Shown here one piece after another: positions 22,946 through 31,374 of a DNA stretch of 52,801 nucleotides. A program made the translations under genes and the position numbers. Source of the stretch: Prevotella sp. (GTDB taxonomy: Bacteria; Bacteroidota; Bacteroidia; Bacteroidales; Bacteroidaceae). Each line of letters starts with the position of its first letter. Position 1 is the stretch's first letter. Below the pieces are notes generated by a model that worked only from the letters and a program-made list of their open reading frames with translations, did no database searches and had not been told where the DNA came from. The stretch is taken from positions 1 to 52,801 of the forward strand of contig JAFWQE010000086.1 of the NCBI GenBank assembly GCA_017509155.1, read 5' to 3'.

Positions 22946-25240
22946 ATGAACAAAAAATCTACATTAAGAATGGTGCTTACTGCCTTATTATTGGCGGTTG
23001 GCGTGAACATTGGCTGGGCTCAGACAACGCTGTATGAGCGCGGTAACGGAACGGCATGGTCTGATGATGACCTGACGGCATGGACCTGGACCTCTGACAA
23101 TACAGATGTCACTTTGGCCATAGACAATGGCCTTAAAGCATCTGCAAACAACTCTGGTTATCAGGTGAAAAAGAGCTTAACTGTGCAATCTGGCTCCAAA
23201 ATTGACATTAAACTAACATGGAGCACCGGAGTGTCAACAGGTAGACCCGGTTCTTACAACTATTTGAAAATAGGTGACGTAGAGTTTCGTGCTTACGGGC
23301 AGGACCAGAAGGGCTCTTGTGTTATTGGAGGAGTGGAAACTACACTGACGCAGGTTAAAGAAGATGTTCGTGGAGGCGTCTGGAAAATCGAAGCGTCAAT
23401 TGACCTGGGCACAAAGAAAGTGTCTGGTACTGTGACTCTTCCGAGTGCTGCAAAAGAGATTAGCGGATCTTCAACATCAAGTACCATATCTAGTTTCGTG
23501 ATGGGTTTCTATAAATCAGGAAGAGTCGTTGACATCAACCAGACCTTGAACAATATTGAAATTAAAGAAACCACACAGAGCATTTCATTAGCCAACTACA
23601 CCATCCGCTATTGGGACTTAGATGACAACGAGCTGAAGACACCGTCAGTGCGCGAAGGCCAGGTTGGAACAGCTGTAGTCATTACCGAAGCAGACAAGGC
23701 CGACTTCTATGGTGAAGACGCGAAATACCATTTGAGTCACATCGATGGCGAGAATGCAACTATCGCTTCTGATGGCTCTACCGTGGTGACACTCTATTTC
23801 GAGGAATTAGGCAAGTTCAAAGCACAGGTAGACGCTTATGACGATGAGACTGGTGACCTGATTCAGGAAGCTGTGGGAACGGCAGAGGGTTACGAAGGTG
23901 ATGCCGTCACCGTATACTATCCCAAAGGTGTGAAGGACAGCAATGGCAACTGGTATTTCATCGACCAGAACAGTGCGGAGCCTTGGTATGGTCTTGCCAA
24001 CTTCGAATATTATGACACTGACCCCGGAGAAGTTTATTACACCCTAAACAGCAACGTGAAGTACTATACCGATGTTGAGAACCTCACTCCTTCACGCGCA
24101 TGGGCTGCCAAAGGAAACTATCCCAACCGCTATAGCGGTGGCGTTGCTCCGCGTCTTGCTACCGGTGCTAGTGTGAGCACCGATGCTATTGAAGAGGCTG
24201 GCACCTACTATCTCTATGTATATGCCCGCAACCAGTCGGCCAGCTCTGCCGGCACGCTGAATGTCTACGTGGTGGACGCTGGCGACGTGGAGACATTGGT
24301 AGAAAACGGCTTCGACAACTGGAACGGCGGCAACTCGATGGCAAAGATGATTGAAGTGACTGTGCCCGCTGGTGGCAAGATCAAGCTTGAGAACCCAAGT
24401 ACAGAATACAACTCGAACCTTGAGCTCGACTACCTCTACTTGGAACTGAAGCCCGAGATGTATCACGCTGTGTTCAACGCCGTTGACGAGCAGGGCACTC
24501 TGCTGGCCGTTGTGAAAGACGTGGAAGTGCAGAAGGGCACAAGCCAGAACATTTTCTTCTCGAAGGGCCTTCAGATCGACGATGTCTGGTACATGGCTCG
24601 CCAGCTCTCTACCACCGACGACACACCCTGGTATGGCGCATTCTTTGAAGATGAGAACGAAGTGGACGTGACCTTCCGCAAGGACGAGACGATTGTCTAC
24701 TTCACTGAGATTGAAGACCTGACACCTTCTCGCGCATACGCTACCACCACTTCTACTGTACCCATGCGCGTTTCTAATGGCGCCATCGGACGTCTTTACA
24801 AAGGAACCACTGTTGAGACCGCTACATTTGCCGAGGGCACTTACAACATCACCCTGTGGGGACGCAACCAGTCTGGAAGCTCTGATGCGAACGTAAATGT
24901 ATATGTAAAGGATGCTTCTGGCAGTGCGACTCTTCTGGATAACGGCTTCGAGGCTTGGGCTGCCGGTGGTGCAGGAACTGGCGAGAAGACCATCTGGGGC
25001 GTGGAAATCCCCGCAGGAGGCAGCATCGTCATAGAGAACCCGAGCGCAGAGTATAACTCGAACCTCGAAATGGACTACCTCTACGTCGACACGAAGCCCA
25101 TTCCCGCCGCTCCTACTGCCATCAAGAACGTGCAGACAGAAAGCGAGGACGGTGCCATCTACAACCTGCAGGGTCAGCGCGTCAGCCAGCCCGAGCGTGG
25201 AATCTTCGTGAAGAACGGAAAGAAGGTCATTGTGAAGTAA
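22946..25240 (+). CDS. Large secreted protein with two ~210-residue repeats
   Basis: I do not recognise a characterised family. The 764 residues begin with a signal peptide (MNKKSTLRMVLTALLLAVG...GWAQ). Residues about 30-210 look like a beta-rich lectin or carbohydrate-binding-like domain. Two tandem repeats follow (about 290-502 and 504-718), each ending with ENPS-EYNSNLE-DYLY and sharing LTPSRA, and with WGRNQS or YARNQS and VNVYVKDA or LNVYVVDA. The C-terminus (YNLQGQRVSQPERGIFVKNG) resembles the end of type IX sorting domains of Prevotella. A cell-surface or secreted role, perhaps glycan binding, is an inference. The start at 22946 is set by the signal peptide. Confidence 0.8.
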   Translation: MNKKSTLRMVLTALLLAVGVNIGWAQTTLYERGNGTAWSDDDLTAWTWTSDNTDVTLAIDNGLKASANNSGYQVKKSLTVQSGSKIDIKLTWSTGVSTGRPGSYNYLKIGDVEFRAYGQDQKGSCVIGGVETTLTQVKEDVRGGVWKIEASIDLGTKKVSGTVTLPSAAKEISGSSTSSTISSFVMGFYKSGRVVDINQTLNNIEIKETTQSISLANYTIRYWDLDDNELKTPSVREGQVGTAVVITEADKADFYGEDAKYHLSHIDGENATIASDGSTVVTLYFEELGKFKAQVDAYDDETGDLIQEAVGTAEGYEGDAVTVYYPKGVKDSNGNWYFIDQNSAEPWYGLANFEYYDTDPGEVYYTLNSNVKYYTDVENLTPSRAWAAKGNYPNRYSGGVAPRLATGASVSTDAIEEAGTYYLYVYARNQSASSAGTLNVYVVDAGDVETLVENGFDNWNGGNSMAKMIEVTVPAGGKIKLENPSTEYNSNLELDYLYLELKPEMYHAVFNAVDEQGTLLAVVKDVEVQKGTSQNIFFSKGLQIDDVWYMARQLSTTDDTPWYGAFFEDENEVDVTFRKDETIVYFTEIEDLTPSRAYATTTSTVPMRVSNGAIGRLYKGTTVETATFAEGTYNITLWGRNQSGSSDANVNVYVKDASGSATLLDNGFEAWAAGGAGTGEKTIWGVEIPAGGSIVIENPSAEYNSNLEMDYLYVDTKPIPAAPTAIKNVQTESEDGAIYNLQGQRVSQPERGIFVKNGKKVIVK

Positions 25241-25245
25241 AACAC

Positions 25246-25413
25246 TTTAGTTTCGGGAGTTGATACAGGAGTGTAGGAGTTTGGGAGTTTAGGAGTTTGG
25301 ACATTAGTTCTGAATTCGGAATCTCAGCAAAGAGAGTTTAAATACCTATTGTCTAAACTCCCAAACTCCCAAACTCCTAAACTCCCAAATGTCAAGAACA
25401 ACCGAAACTTCAA
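25246..25413. repeat. GGAGTTTAGG-word inverted element
   Basis: Left arm words GGAGTTTGGGAGTTTAGGAG (to about 25299) face AAACTCCCAAACTCCTAAAC words (25354-25388). The ends TTTAGTTTCGG and, reversed, TTGAAGTTTCGG recall the MITE ends, and the core ends in TATTGTCTAAAC like the MITE core (TATTGTCTGAAC). It appears to be a diverged relative. It sits between the stop codon and the terminator of the secreted repeat protein. Confidence 0.7.
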
Positions 25414-25449
25414 TAAACATATAGAAAAACAACTGGAAAATGATGGACG

Positions 25450-25483
25450 GAGCCATCGGCGCAATGCCGGTGGCTCTTTTTTT
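25450..25483 (+). terminator. Rho-independent terminator of the secreted repeat protein
   Basis: A near-perfect 11-bp stem (25450-25460 with 25466-25476), loop GCAAT, and seven Ts. It lies 210 bases past the stop codon, separated from it by the 25246-25413 element. Confidence 0.85.
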
Positions 25484-25625
25484 CCACTTAACAACCGCAA
25501 ACCACGGTCATCTCCACATCTACAAAACTGAGGTCTCCACTTCTGTTCCCATTGTCTGCGTCTAACAAACAGGCCATAATGGAACACGCTAGGCAGCAAA
25601 ATCAACGAGCAAAAGCGGCAGATTG

Positions 25626-25713
25626 CTGAAACAAAACCATTGGATTCGTTGAACAAAACCATTGAGATTGTTGAACGAAATCAATGGAATCGTTGAACAA
25701 AACCAATAGGGTT
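25626..25713. repeat. Four tandem 22-bp repeats
   Basis: Units at 25626-25647, 25648-25669, 25670-25691 and 25692-25713 follow GTTGAACAAAACCAATGGAATC with a few differences each. The exact 22-base period, about two helical turns, is the notable feature. Confidence 0.85.
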
Positions 25714-25762
25714 GTTCCGGGAAATTGCCAAAATGACGCCAAATAAACGCAGTTTTTCCGCC

Positions 25763-25803
25763 AAATAAATGTCATTTATTTACCAAACAAACGACATTTA
25801 TTT
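25763..25803. repeat. AT-rich inverted repeat upstream of phoH
   Basis: AAATAAATGTC (25763-25773) and GACATTTATTT (25793-25803) are a perfect 11-bp inverted repeat with a 19-base spacer. It could be a protein-binding site or a hairpin. Confidence 0.6.
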
Positions 25804-25891
25804 GCCGTCAAAAAAAACTTGCGCGCGAAGAAGTGAGAAACAAAAAGAAAAAAACATCTGCAGAAAAGAGGCGTATTCCAATTATTATTCG

Positions 25892-25899
25892 TAAATTTG
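25892..25899 (+). promoter_or_regulatory. -7 box of phoH
   Basis: TAAATTTG, about 23 bases before the GTG start; no clear -33 TTTG. Confidence 0.5.
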
Positions 25900-25921
25900 C
25901 AGAAAAATTCAGAGACTATCA

Positions 25922-26947
25922 GTGTTAGAGAAGCATATTGTTTTAGAAGACATTGACCCCATGGTGTTCTACGGCGTGGGCAATTCGCACTTGCAGATGC
26001 TGAAGGCGCTCTATCCGAAACTGCGCATCATGGGCCGTGACAACGTGTTGCGCGTGCTGGGCGATGAGGAGCAGATGCGGCTTTTCGAGCAGAACGTGGA
26101 AACCATGAGGCGGCACGTGCTGAAGTACAACCGCATCAGCGAAGAAGACATCCTGGCCATCGTGAATGGTGAGAAAACCAAGGACGACGCCGTGAAGGGC
26201 GTGGTGGTGTACAGCATTTCCGGCCGCCCCATCAAGAGTCGCAGCGAGAACCAGCAGAAGCTGATTGACGCCTTCGACAAGGATGACATGATCTTCGCCG
26301 TAGGTCCTGCCGGAACGGGAAAGACCTATCTGAGCATTGCGCTGGCCGTGAGGTCGCTCAAGGAGAAGCAGGCAAAGAAGATTATCCTCAGCCGTCCGGC
26401 TGTGGAGGCCGGCGAAAAGCTGGGATTCCTGCCTGGCGACATGAAAGACAAGATAGACCCTTATCTGCAGCCGCTCTACGATGCGCTCGAAGACATGATA
26501 CCAGCCGTGAAGCTGCAGGACATGATGGAGAAGCACGTCATACAGATAGCGCCACTGGCTTTCATGCGCGGTCGCACACTCAGCGACGCCGTGGTGATAC
26601 TCGACGAGGCGCAGAACACCACATCGGCACAGCTGCGCATGTTTCTCACCCGCATGGGATGGAACACGAAAATGATCGTGACAGGAGACATGACGCAGAT
26701 AGACCTGCCGAGGGAAACCAAGAGCGGACTCCATGAAGCCATGAGGGTGCTGAAAGGGGTTGAGGGCATTTCGTTTGTGGAACTCAACAAGAAAGACATT
26801 GTGCGACACAAGCTGGTGACGCGGATTGTGAATGCCTATGAGGCGTTTGATAAAGGCAAACCCACCACCAGCCCATCCCAAAGGGATAAACCCACCCCCA
26901 ACCCCTCCCAAAGGGAGGGGAGTATAGAGACAGAGACAAAGGAATAA
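25922..26947 (+). CDS. phoH: PhoH family ATPase
   Basis: A PhoH/YbeZ-like protein: a P-loop ATPase with proposed roles in RNA metabolism and stress. The 341 residues have an N-terminal extension, Walker A GPAGTGKT (128-135), Walker B VVILDEAQN and a conserved MIVTGDMTQIDLPR. The start codon is GTG. The tail from about residue 311 (KPTTSPSQRDKPTPNPSQREG) is the translation of two copies of the intergenic CCCTCCCAAAGGGAGG repeat, so the ancestral stop codon was probably lost by repeat insertion. It lies 24 bases before purC. Confidence 0.92.
   Translation: MLEKHIVLEDIDPMVFYGVGNSHLQMLKALYPKLRIMGRDNVLRVLGDEEQMRLFEQNVETMRRHVLKYNRISEEDILAIVNGEKTKDDAVKGVVVYSISGRPIKSRSENQQKLIDAFDKDDMIFAVGPAGTGKTYLSIALAVRSLKEKQAKKIILSRPAVEAGEKLGFLPGDMKDKIDPYLQPLYDALEDMIPAVKLQDMMEKHVIQIAPLAFMRGRTLSDAVVILDEAQNTTSAQLRMFLTRMGWNTKMIVTGDMTQIDLPRETKSGLHEAMRVLKGVEGISFVELNKKDIVRHKLVTRIVNAYEAFDKGKPTTSPSQRDKPTPNPSQREGSIETETKE
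26857..26920. repeat. Repeat units translated in the phoH 3' end
   Basis: Two tandem copies of AAACCCACC...CCATCCCAAAGGG and AAACCCACC...CCCTCCCAAAGGGAGGGG. The second keeps the CCCTCCC/GGGAGGG palindrome of the intergenic family at 20344 and 22641. Confidence 0.8.
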
Positions 26948-26971
26948 TACTAAAATGTTTAGATAAAGAAA

Positions 26972-27922
26972 ATGAAAGCATTGACAAGAACAGACTTCAG
27001 TTTTGAAGGTCAGAAAAGCGTTTATCACGGTAAGGTTCGTGACGTGTACAACATTGACGACGACTTGCTGGTGATGGTGGCCACCGACCGCATCTCAGCA
27101 TTCGACGTTGTTCTGCCCAAGGGAATACCTTTCAAGGGACAAGTGCTCAACCAGATAGCAGCCAAATTCCTCGACACCACCACCGACATCTGCCCCAACT
27201 GGAAACTGGCCACGCCCGACCCCATGGTGACGGTGGGCCTGAAATGCGAGGGCTTCCGCGTGGAAATGATCATCCGCAGCATCCTCACCGGTTCGGCTTG
27301 GCGCGAGTATAAGAACGGATGCCGTGAGCTTTGCGGCGTGAAGCTGCCCGACGGCATGCGCGAAAACGAGCGATTCCCCGAGCCCATCATCACACCGACC
27401 ACCAAGGCCGACGAGGGACACGACATGAACATCTCGAAAGAGGAAATCATCGCCCAGGGCATTGTCAGCCGCGAGGACTATGAGGTGATGGAGGACTACA
27501 CGCGCAAGATATTCGCCCGCGGACAGGAGATTGCCGCCCGTCAGGGACTGATTCTTGTGGACACGAAATATGAGTTTGGCAAGCGCGACGGAAAGGTGTA
27601 CCTCATCGATGAGATACACACACCCGACTCAAGCCGCTACTTCTATGCCGACGGCTACGAGGAAAAGCTCGCAAAGGGTGAGCCTCAGCGTCAGCTCTCC
27701 AAGGAGTTTGTGCGCCAATGGCTCATTGAGCACGACTTCATGAACGAGCCCGGACAGGTGATGCCCGAAATCACCGACGAATATGCCGAAAGCGTGAGCG
27801 AGAGATACATCGAGCTCTACGAGCACATCACAGGCGAGAAGTTTGACAAAGCCACCGAAAGCGGCGACATTGCCGCACGCATAGAGAAAAACGTGACGGA
27901 GTATCTGGCTACAAGAAAGTGA
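26972..27922 (+). CDS. purC: Phosphoribosylaminoimidazole-succinocarboxamide synthase
   Basis: Joins aspartate to CAIR with ATP to form SAICAR in purine synthesis. The 316-residue form with the C-terminal extension is the longer, yeast-like type common in Bacteroidetes. Family marks are [26 protein letters not shown] near the start, and [13 protein letters not shown] followed by [11 protein letters not shown]. Its stop overlaps the ubiE start (TGATG), so the two are coupled. Confidence 0.97.
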   Translation: MKALTRTDFSFEGQKSVYHGKVRDVYNIDDDLLVMVATDRISAFDVVLPKGIPFKGQVLNQIAAKFLDTTTDICPNWKLATPDPMVTVGLKCEGFRVEMIIRSILTGSAWREYKNGCRELCGVKLPDGMRENERFPEPIITPTTKADEGHDMNISKEEIIAQGIVSREDYEVMEDYTRKIFARGQEIAARQGLILVDTKYEFGKRDGKVYLIDEIHTPDSSRYFYADGYEEKLAKGEPQRQLSKEFVRQWLIEHDFMNEPGQVMPEITDEYAESVSERYIELYEHITGEKFDKATESGDIAARIEKNVTEYLATRK

Positions 27923-28659
27923 TGGCTTACCGGCAAGAGGACATAACGCCCTACGAGGACGGCCAGGAGAAAGAGAAGCAGGTGGAACAGATGTTCGACA
28001 ACATCGCCCCCACCTACGACACACTGAACCACCGCCTCTCGTGGGACATTGACAAAGGATGGAGGCGCAAAGCCATCAGGCAGCTGGAGCCATACGCACC
28101 AAAGCAGATGCTCGACATCGCCACCGGCACAGGCGACTTTGCCATCCTTGCCGCCAAGATGCTGAAACCCGAGAGGCTCATCGGAGCCGACATCTCGGAA
28201 GGAATGATGGAGATTGGGCGCCAGAAGGTGGAGCGCGAAGGACTAAGGCAAACGGTCGCGTTCATGAAGGAGAACTGCCTCAGCATGTCGTTTGCCAGCG
28301 AGACGTTCGACGCCGTGACCGCTGCTTTCGGCATTCGCAACTTCCAGGACCTGGACAAAGGGCTGGCCGAGATTTGCCGCGTGCTGAAGACCGGCGGACA
28401 TCTGAGCATCGTGGAGCTGTCGCAACCCGTGAGCTTTCCCATGAAACAGCTGTTCTGGGTCTACTCACACACGCTGCTGCCACTCTACGGACGGATGATA
28501 TCGAAGGACAAGAGTGCCTACAAATACCTCATCGCCACCATCGAGGCCTTTCCGCAGGGCGAGAGAATGGTTGACATCCTGAAGAAAGCCGGATTCAGCC
28601 ACGCCACCTTCAAGAGGCTCACCTTTGGCATCTGCACCATGTATATCGCAACGAAATAA
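27922..28659 (+). CDS. ubiE: Demethylmenaquinone methyltransferase
   Basis: A SAM-dependent C-methyltransferase (also called MenG) that makes the final methylation of menaquinone, the quinone of anaerobic Bacteroidales. The N-terminal [20 protein letters not shown] is the first UbiE signature, [12 protein letters not shown] is the SAM-binding motif I, and [13 protein letters not shown] and SIVELSQP follow as expected. The ATG at 27922 is chosen over the GTG three bases earlier; it gives 245 residues. It overlaps purC by one base. Confidence 0.95.
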   Translation: MAYRQEDITPYEDGQEKEKQVEQMFDNIAPTYDTLNHRLSWDIDKGWRRKAIRQLEPYAPKQMLDIATGTGDFAILAAKMLKPERLIGADISEGMMEIGRQKVEREGLRQTVAFMKENCLSMSFASETFDAVTAAFGIRNFQDLDKGLAEICRVLKTGGHLSIVELSQPVSFPMKQLFWVYSHTLLPLYGRMISKDKSAYKYLIATIEAFPQGERMVDILKKAGFSHATFKRLTFGICTMYIATK

Positions 28660-28670
28660 ACAACAAGAAT

Positions 28671-29417
28671 ATGGACAAATACGGACTGATAGGACATCCC
28701 TTGGGACACAGTTTCTCAAAGAGTTTCTTCAACGAGAAATTCCAGAATGAGATAATCGATGCCGAATACATCAACTTCGACATCCCCGACATCGACGACC
28801 TGCCAGAAGTGCTGGCGTCGAATCCCGAACTGCGCGGACTGAATGTAACCATTCCCTACAAGGAGAAGGTCATCAGTTTCCTCGACTCGCTGAGCCCAGA
28901 AGCGCGGGCGATAGGGGCTGTCAACGTCATTCGTGTGACGTCCAAGGGCAACGGTTTCAAGCTGAAAGGCTTCAACAGCGACGTGATAGGCTTCACAAAG
29001 AGCATTGAACCCCTCCTGGAAAAGCACCACAAGAAGGCGCTCATACTGGGCACGGGCGGTGCGTCGAAGGCCATCGACTACGGATTGAAGGTACTGGGAC
29101 TGGAAACCGTCTACGTGAGCCGCTACGAACGGCCGGGCACCATTCAGTATGAGACCATCACTCCCGAGGTGGTAAAGGAATACAACGTCATCGTCAACTG
29201 CACACCAGTGGGCATGTTTCCGCATACCGATGAATGCCCGAGGCTTCCCTACGAGGCCCTCGACGAGCACAACATTCTCTACGACCTTCTCTACAATCCC
29301 GACGAGACCCTGTTCATGTACAAGGGTCGCAAGCAGGGAGCCACGGTGAAGAACGGACTGGAAATGCTCCTCCTGCAGGCTTATGCCAGCTGGGAGTTCT
29401 GGAACGGAAAAGAGTAA
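28671..29417 (+). CDS. aroE: Shikimate dehydrogenase
   Basis: Reduces 3-dehydroshikimate with NADPH in the shikimate pathway. The 248 residues have the substrate-binding GHPLGHSFSKSFFN, the catalytic Lys in VTIPYKEKV, the substrate-contacting Asp in FNSDVIGF, and the NADP-binding GTGGASKAI. It follows ubiE by 11 bases and is probably cotranscribed. Its length is a little below the usual 270, with no domain missing. Confidence 0.95.
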   Translation: MDKYGLIGHPLGHSFSKSFFNEKFQNEIIDAEYINFDIPDIDDLPEVLASNPELRGLNVTIPYKEKVISFLDSLSPEARAIGAVNVIRVTSKGNGFKLKGFNSDVIGFTKSIEPLLEKHHKKALILGTGGASKAIDYGLKVLGLETVYVSRYERPGTIQYETITPEVVKEYNVIVNCTPVGMFPHTDECPRLPYEALDEHNILYDLLYNPDETLFMYKGRKQGATVKNGLEMLLLQAYASWEFWNGKE

Positions 29418-29455
29418 GCCCACCTCATTAGTAACCCATTAACGACAAGTAAAGG

Positions 29456-30619
29456 ATGAAAAACAGTGGCTGTCTGCCTTATCTGATAGCGATTATCATT
29501 GTCGCCAACATCGTTATCCTGCCTTCGATCATCTATGCGTTGACCGACGGGAGTTCCTCCTATTGGACGGTGCTGATTGTGCTGTGGATGTTGATTGCGG
29601 TGACATTTGGTAGCTGGTACTATGTGGCCATGCACCTGAAGAAGCCGTCGCTTGCCGCACAAGACGAGGCATTCATCGACAAGGAGATGTCTGCAATAGA
29701 CAAGGCCAACACCAAGGCCAACGTCGTGTCCAGAAAAAGAAACAAGCTGAACAAGGAGAAACCGTCGTTCCTATTCAAGAAATTCTTCTATGGTGTCCTT
29801 TTCTGGGCAGGAGCGTCGGCCATCGTTTCCGCCTGCAACTATACGATGATGGACGATGAGGCCGACGATGAGGCCTCGCACATCGTATGGAATGCCGACA
29901 ACATTCCCATGCCCCACCTCTACAATGGCGACCTCTATGTGTCGAATCCCGATAGCGTCATCACTCAGCAAACCGTTGATTCCATGAACGTTGTGCTGAA
30001 AAAGCTCGACAAAGAGTTAGGCATTGAGTCGGTGGTGATTATTGTGAACAACATAGAAAACGGCGACGCCTTCCGCATGGCTCAGGACGTGGGCAACAAA
30101 TATGGCGTGGGCGATAAGGAAACCGACTGCGGCCTGGTCATTGTGGTGGCCTACGACGACCGTAAATACTTTATCGCACCAGGACGTGGACTTGAGGCCT
30201 ACCTCACCGATGCAGAGTGTGGACGTCTGGCCAGAAACTATCTGGTTCCGTTCATGAAGGTAAACAACCCCGACGACGGCATGAAGACACTCATCGAGGC
30301 CACATACGTGCTGGCCAAGGAAAAACGAATGCTCGACGACCCAGAAGTGGTAGAAGGCTATCAAGAGGGCGACTTCTCATCCATTGATTTCATCACCTTG
30401 GTGCTCTTAGGCGGATGGCTGTTGCTGTTCTATGTCATGAACACCATCTACGATTGGGTATCGTTCGACACCAGTTCGGGCTACTCCGGCTATGGCCGCT
30501 CTCGCGCAGGCGGAGGCTCCAGCTCATGGGGCTCCTCTTCGTGGGGAGGCTTCGGAGGCGGAGGTGGCGGCTTCGGAGGCGGAAGCTTCGGAGGCGGCGG
30601 CGCAGGAGGCGGCTGGTAA
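29456..30619 (+). CDS. TPM domain membrane protein, paralogue 1
   Basis: Two N-terminal membrane segments (about 8-30 and 38-60), a basic loop, a third segment (about 108-126), a TPM domain (about 150-305) and a last segment near 310-330, ending in a Gly/Ser/Trp-rich tail (about 340-387). The TPM mark LYVSNPDSVIT is clear. TPM proteins with LemA neighbours are widespread but their role is uncertain; some TPM domains are phosphatases and others link to membrane-protein turnover. It directly precedes lemA, and a second TPM gene follows. Confidence 0.85.
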   Translation: MKNSGCLPYLIAIIIVANIVILPSIIYALTDGSSSYWTVLIVLWMLIAVTFGSWYYVAMHLKKPSLAAQDEAFIDKEMSAIDKANTKANVVSRKRNKLNKEKPSFLFKKFFYGVLFWAGASAIVSACNYTMMDDEADDEASHIVWNADNIPMPHLYNGDLYVSNPDSVITQQTVDSMNVVLKKLDKELGIESVVIIVNNIENGDAFRMAQDVGNKYGVGDKETDCGLVIVVAYDDRKYFIAPGRGLEAYLTDAECGRLARNYLVPFMKVNNPDDGMKTLIEATYVLAKEKRMLDDPEVVEGYQEGDFSSIDFITLVLLGGWLLLFYVMNTIYDWVSFDTSSGYSGYGRSRAGGGSSSWGSSSWGGFGGGGGGFGGGSFGGGGAGGGW

Positions 30620-30678
30620 GACAACGGCCATTCCATTGCATTGATATTCTCACATTATAAACCAAAAAACAATTCATT

Positions 30679-31263
30679 ATGAAAAAAGGACAATTATTTG
30701 GAATTATTGCCGTTCTGGCCGTTCTCGTTCTTTGGGGAATCAGCGCCTACAATGGCATGGTAAAGGAAGAAGAAAAGGCCACTACAGCCTTCGCCAACGT
30801 GCAGTCCGCCTATCAGCGTCGTGCCGACCTCATCCCTAATCTCGTGGAGGTGGTCAAGGGCTATGCCAAGCACGAGGAAGAAACGTTCAAGGGTGTGGTT
30901 GAAGCCCGTGCCAAAGCCACGCAGATTACCGTAGACCCGTCGAACGTCACTCCCGAGAAGCTGAAGGAGTTCCAGGCCGCTCAGGGTGAGCTGTCACAGG
31001 CTCTGGGTCGTCTGATTGCTGTTCAGGAGAACTATCCCGAACTGAAAGCCAACGAGAACTTCAAGGACTTGCAGGTGCAACTCGAAGGAACCGAGAACCG
31101 CATCAATGAGGCTCGCAACACCTATAATGAAGTTGTACAGAGCTACAACACCTATATTCGCAAGTTCCCGAACTCTCTGCTCTCTGGCTTCTTCGGATTT
31201 GAGCGCAAGAACAAGTTCGAGGCCGATGCCGGTGCCCAGAATGCGCCGAAGGTTTCGTTCTGA
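30679..31263 (+). CDS. lemA: LemA family protein
   Basis: A 194-residue protein with one N-terminal membrane segment (about 7-23) and a helical bundle (about 30-180) containing YQRRADLIPNLVEVVKGYA, a strong LemA signature. The function is not settled. It lies between two TPM-domain genes; the lemA-TPM pairing is recurrent, and the two probably act together at the membrane. An inverted-repeat hairpin follows the stop codon. Confidence 0.93.
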   Translation: MKKGQLFGIIAVLAVLVLWGISAYNGMVKEEEKATTAFANVQSAYQRRADLIPNLVEVVKGYAKHEEETFKGVVEARAKATQITVDPSNVTPEKLKEFQAAQGELSQALGRLIAVQENYPELKANENFKDLQVQLEGTENRINEARNTYNEVVQSYNTYIRKFPNSLLSGFFGFERKNKFEADAGAQNAPKVSF

Positions 31264-31273
31264 CCTATCCCAC

Positions 31274-31312
31274 ATGTGCATGGCCCAACTCACAAGGTGG
31301 GGCCATGCACAT
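31274..31312. terminator. Strong hairpin after lemA
   Basis: A perfect 13-bp stem (31274-31286 with 31300-31312) directly after the lemA stop, without a following T tract. It may stabilise the upstream mRNA end or partly attenuate transcription into the second TPM gene. Confidence 0.5.
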
Positions 31313-31374
31313 CTTCACATCAGACAGACGAAAGCACACAAGTATTTATCTGCTATTCACACCTTATTAAAAAT

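Larger units (their letters stand above)
25484..25891. other. Intergenic region with tandem repeats upstream of phoH
   Basis: No gene is seen. It contains four 22-base tandem repeats, an AT-rich inverted repeat and the phoH -7 box. Confidence 0.6.

Noticed and set aside
29456-30619. Gly-rich C-terminal tail as a frameshift or repeat artefact
   Set aside because: The same type of tail is present in the second TPM paralogue and is common in TPM proteins, so it is a natural feature.
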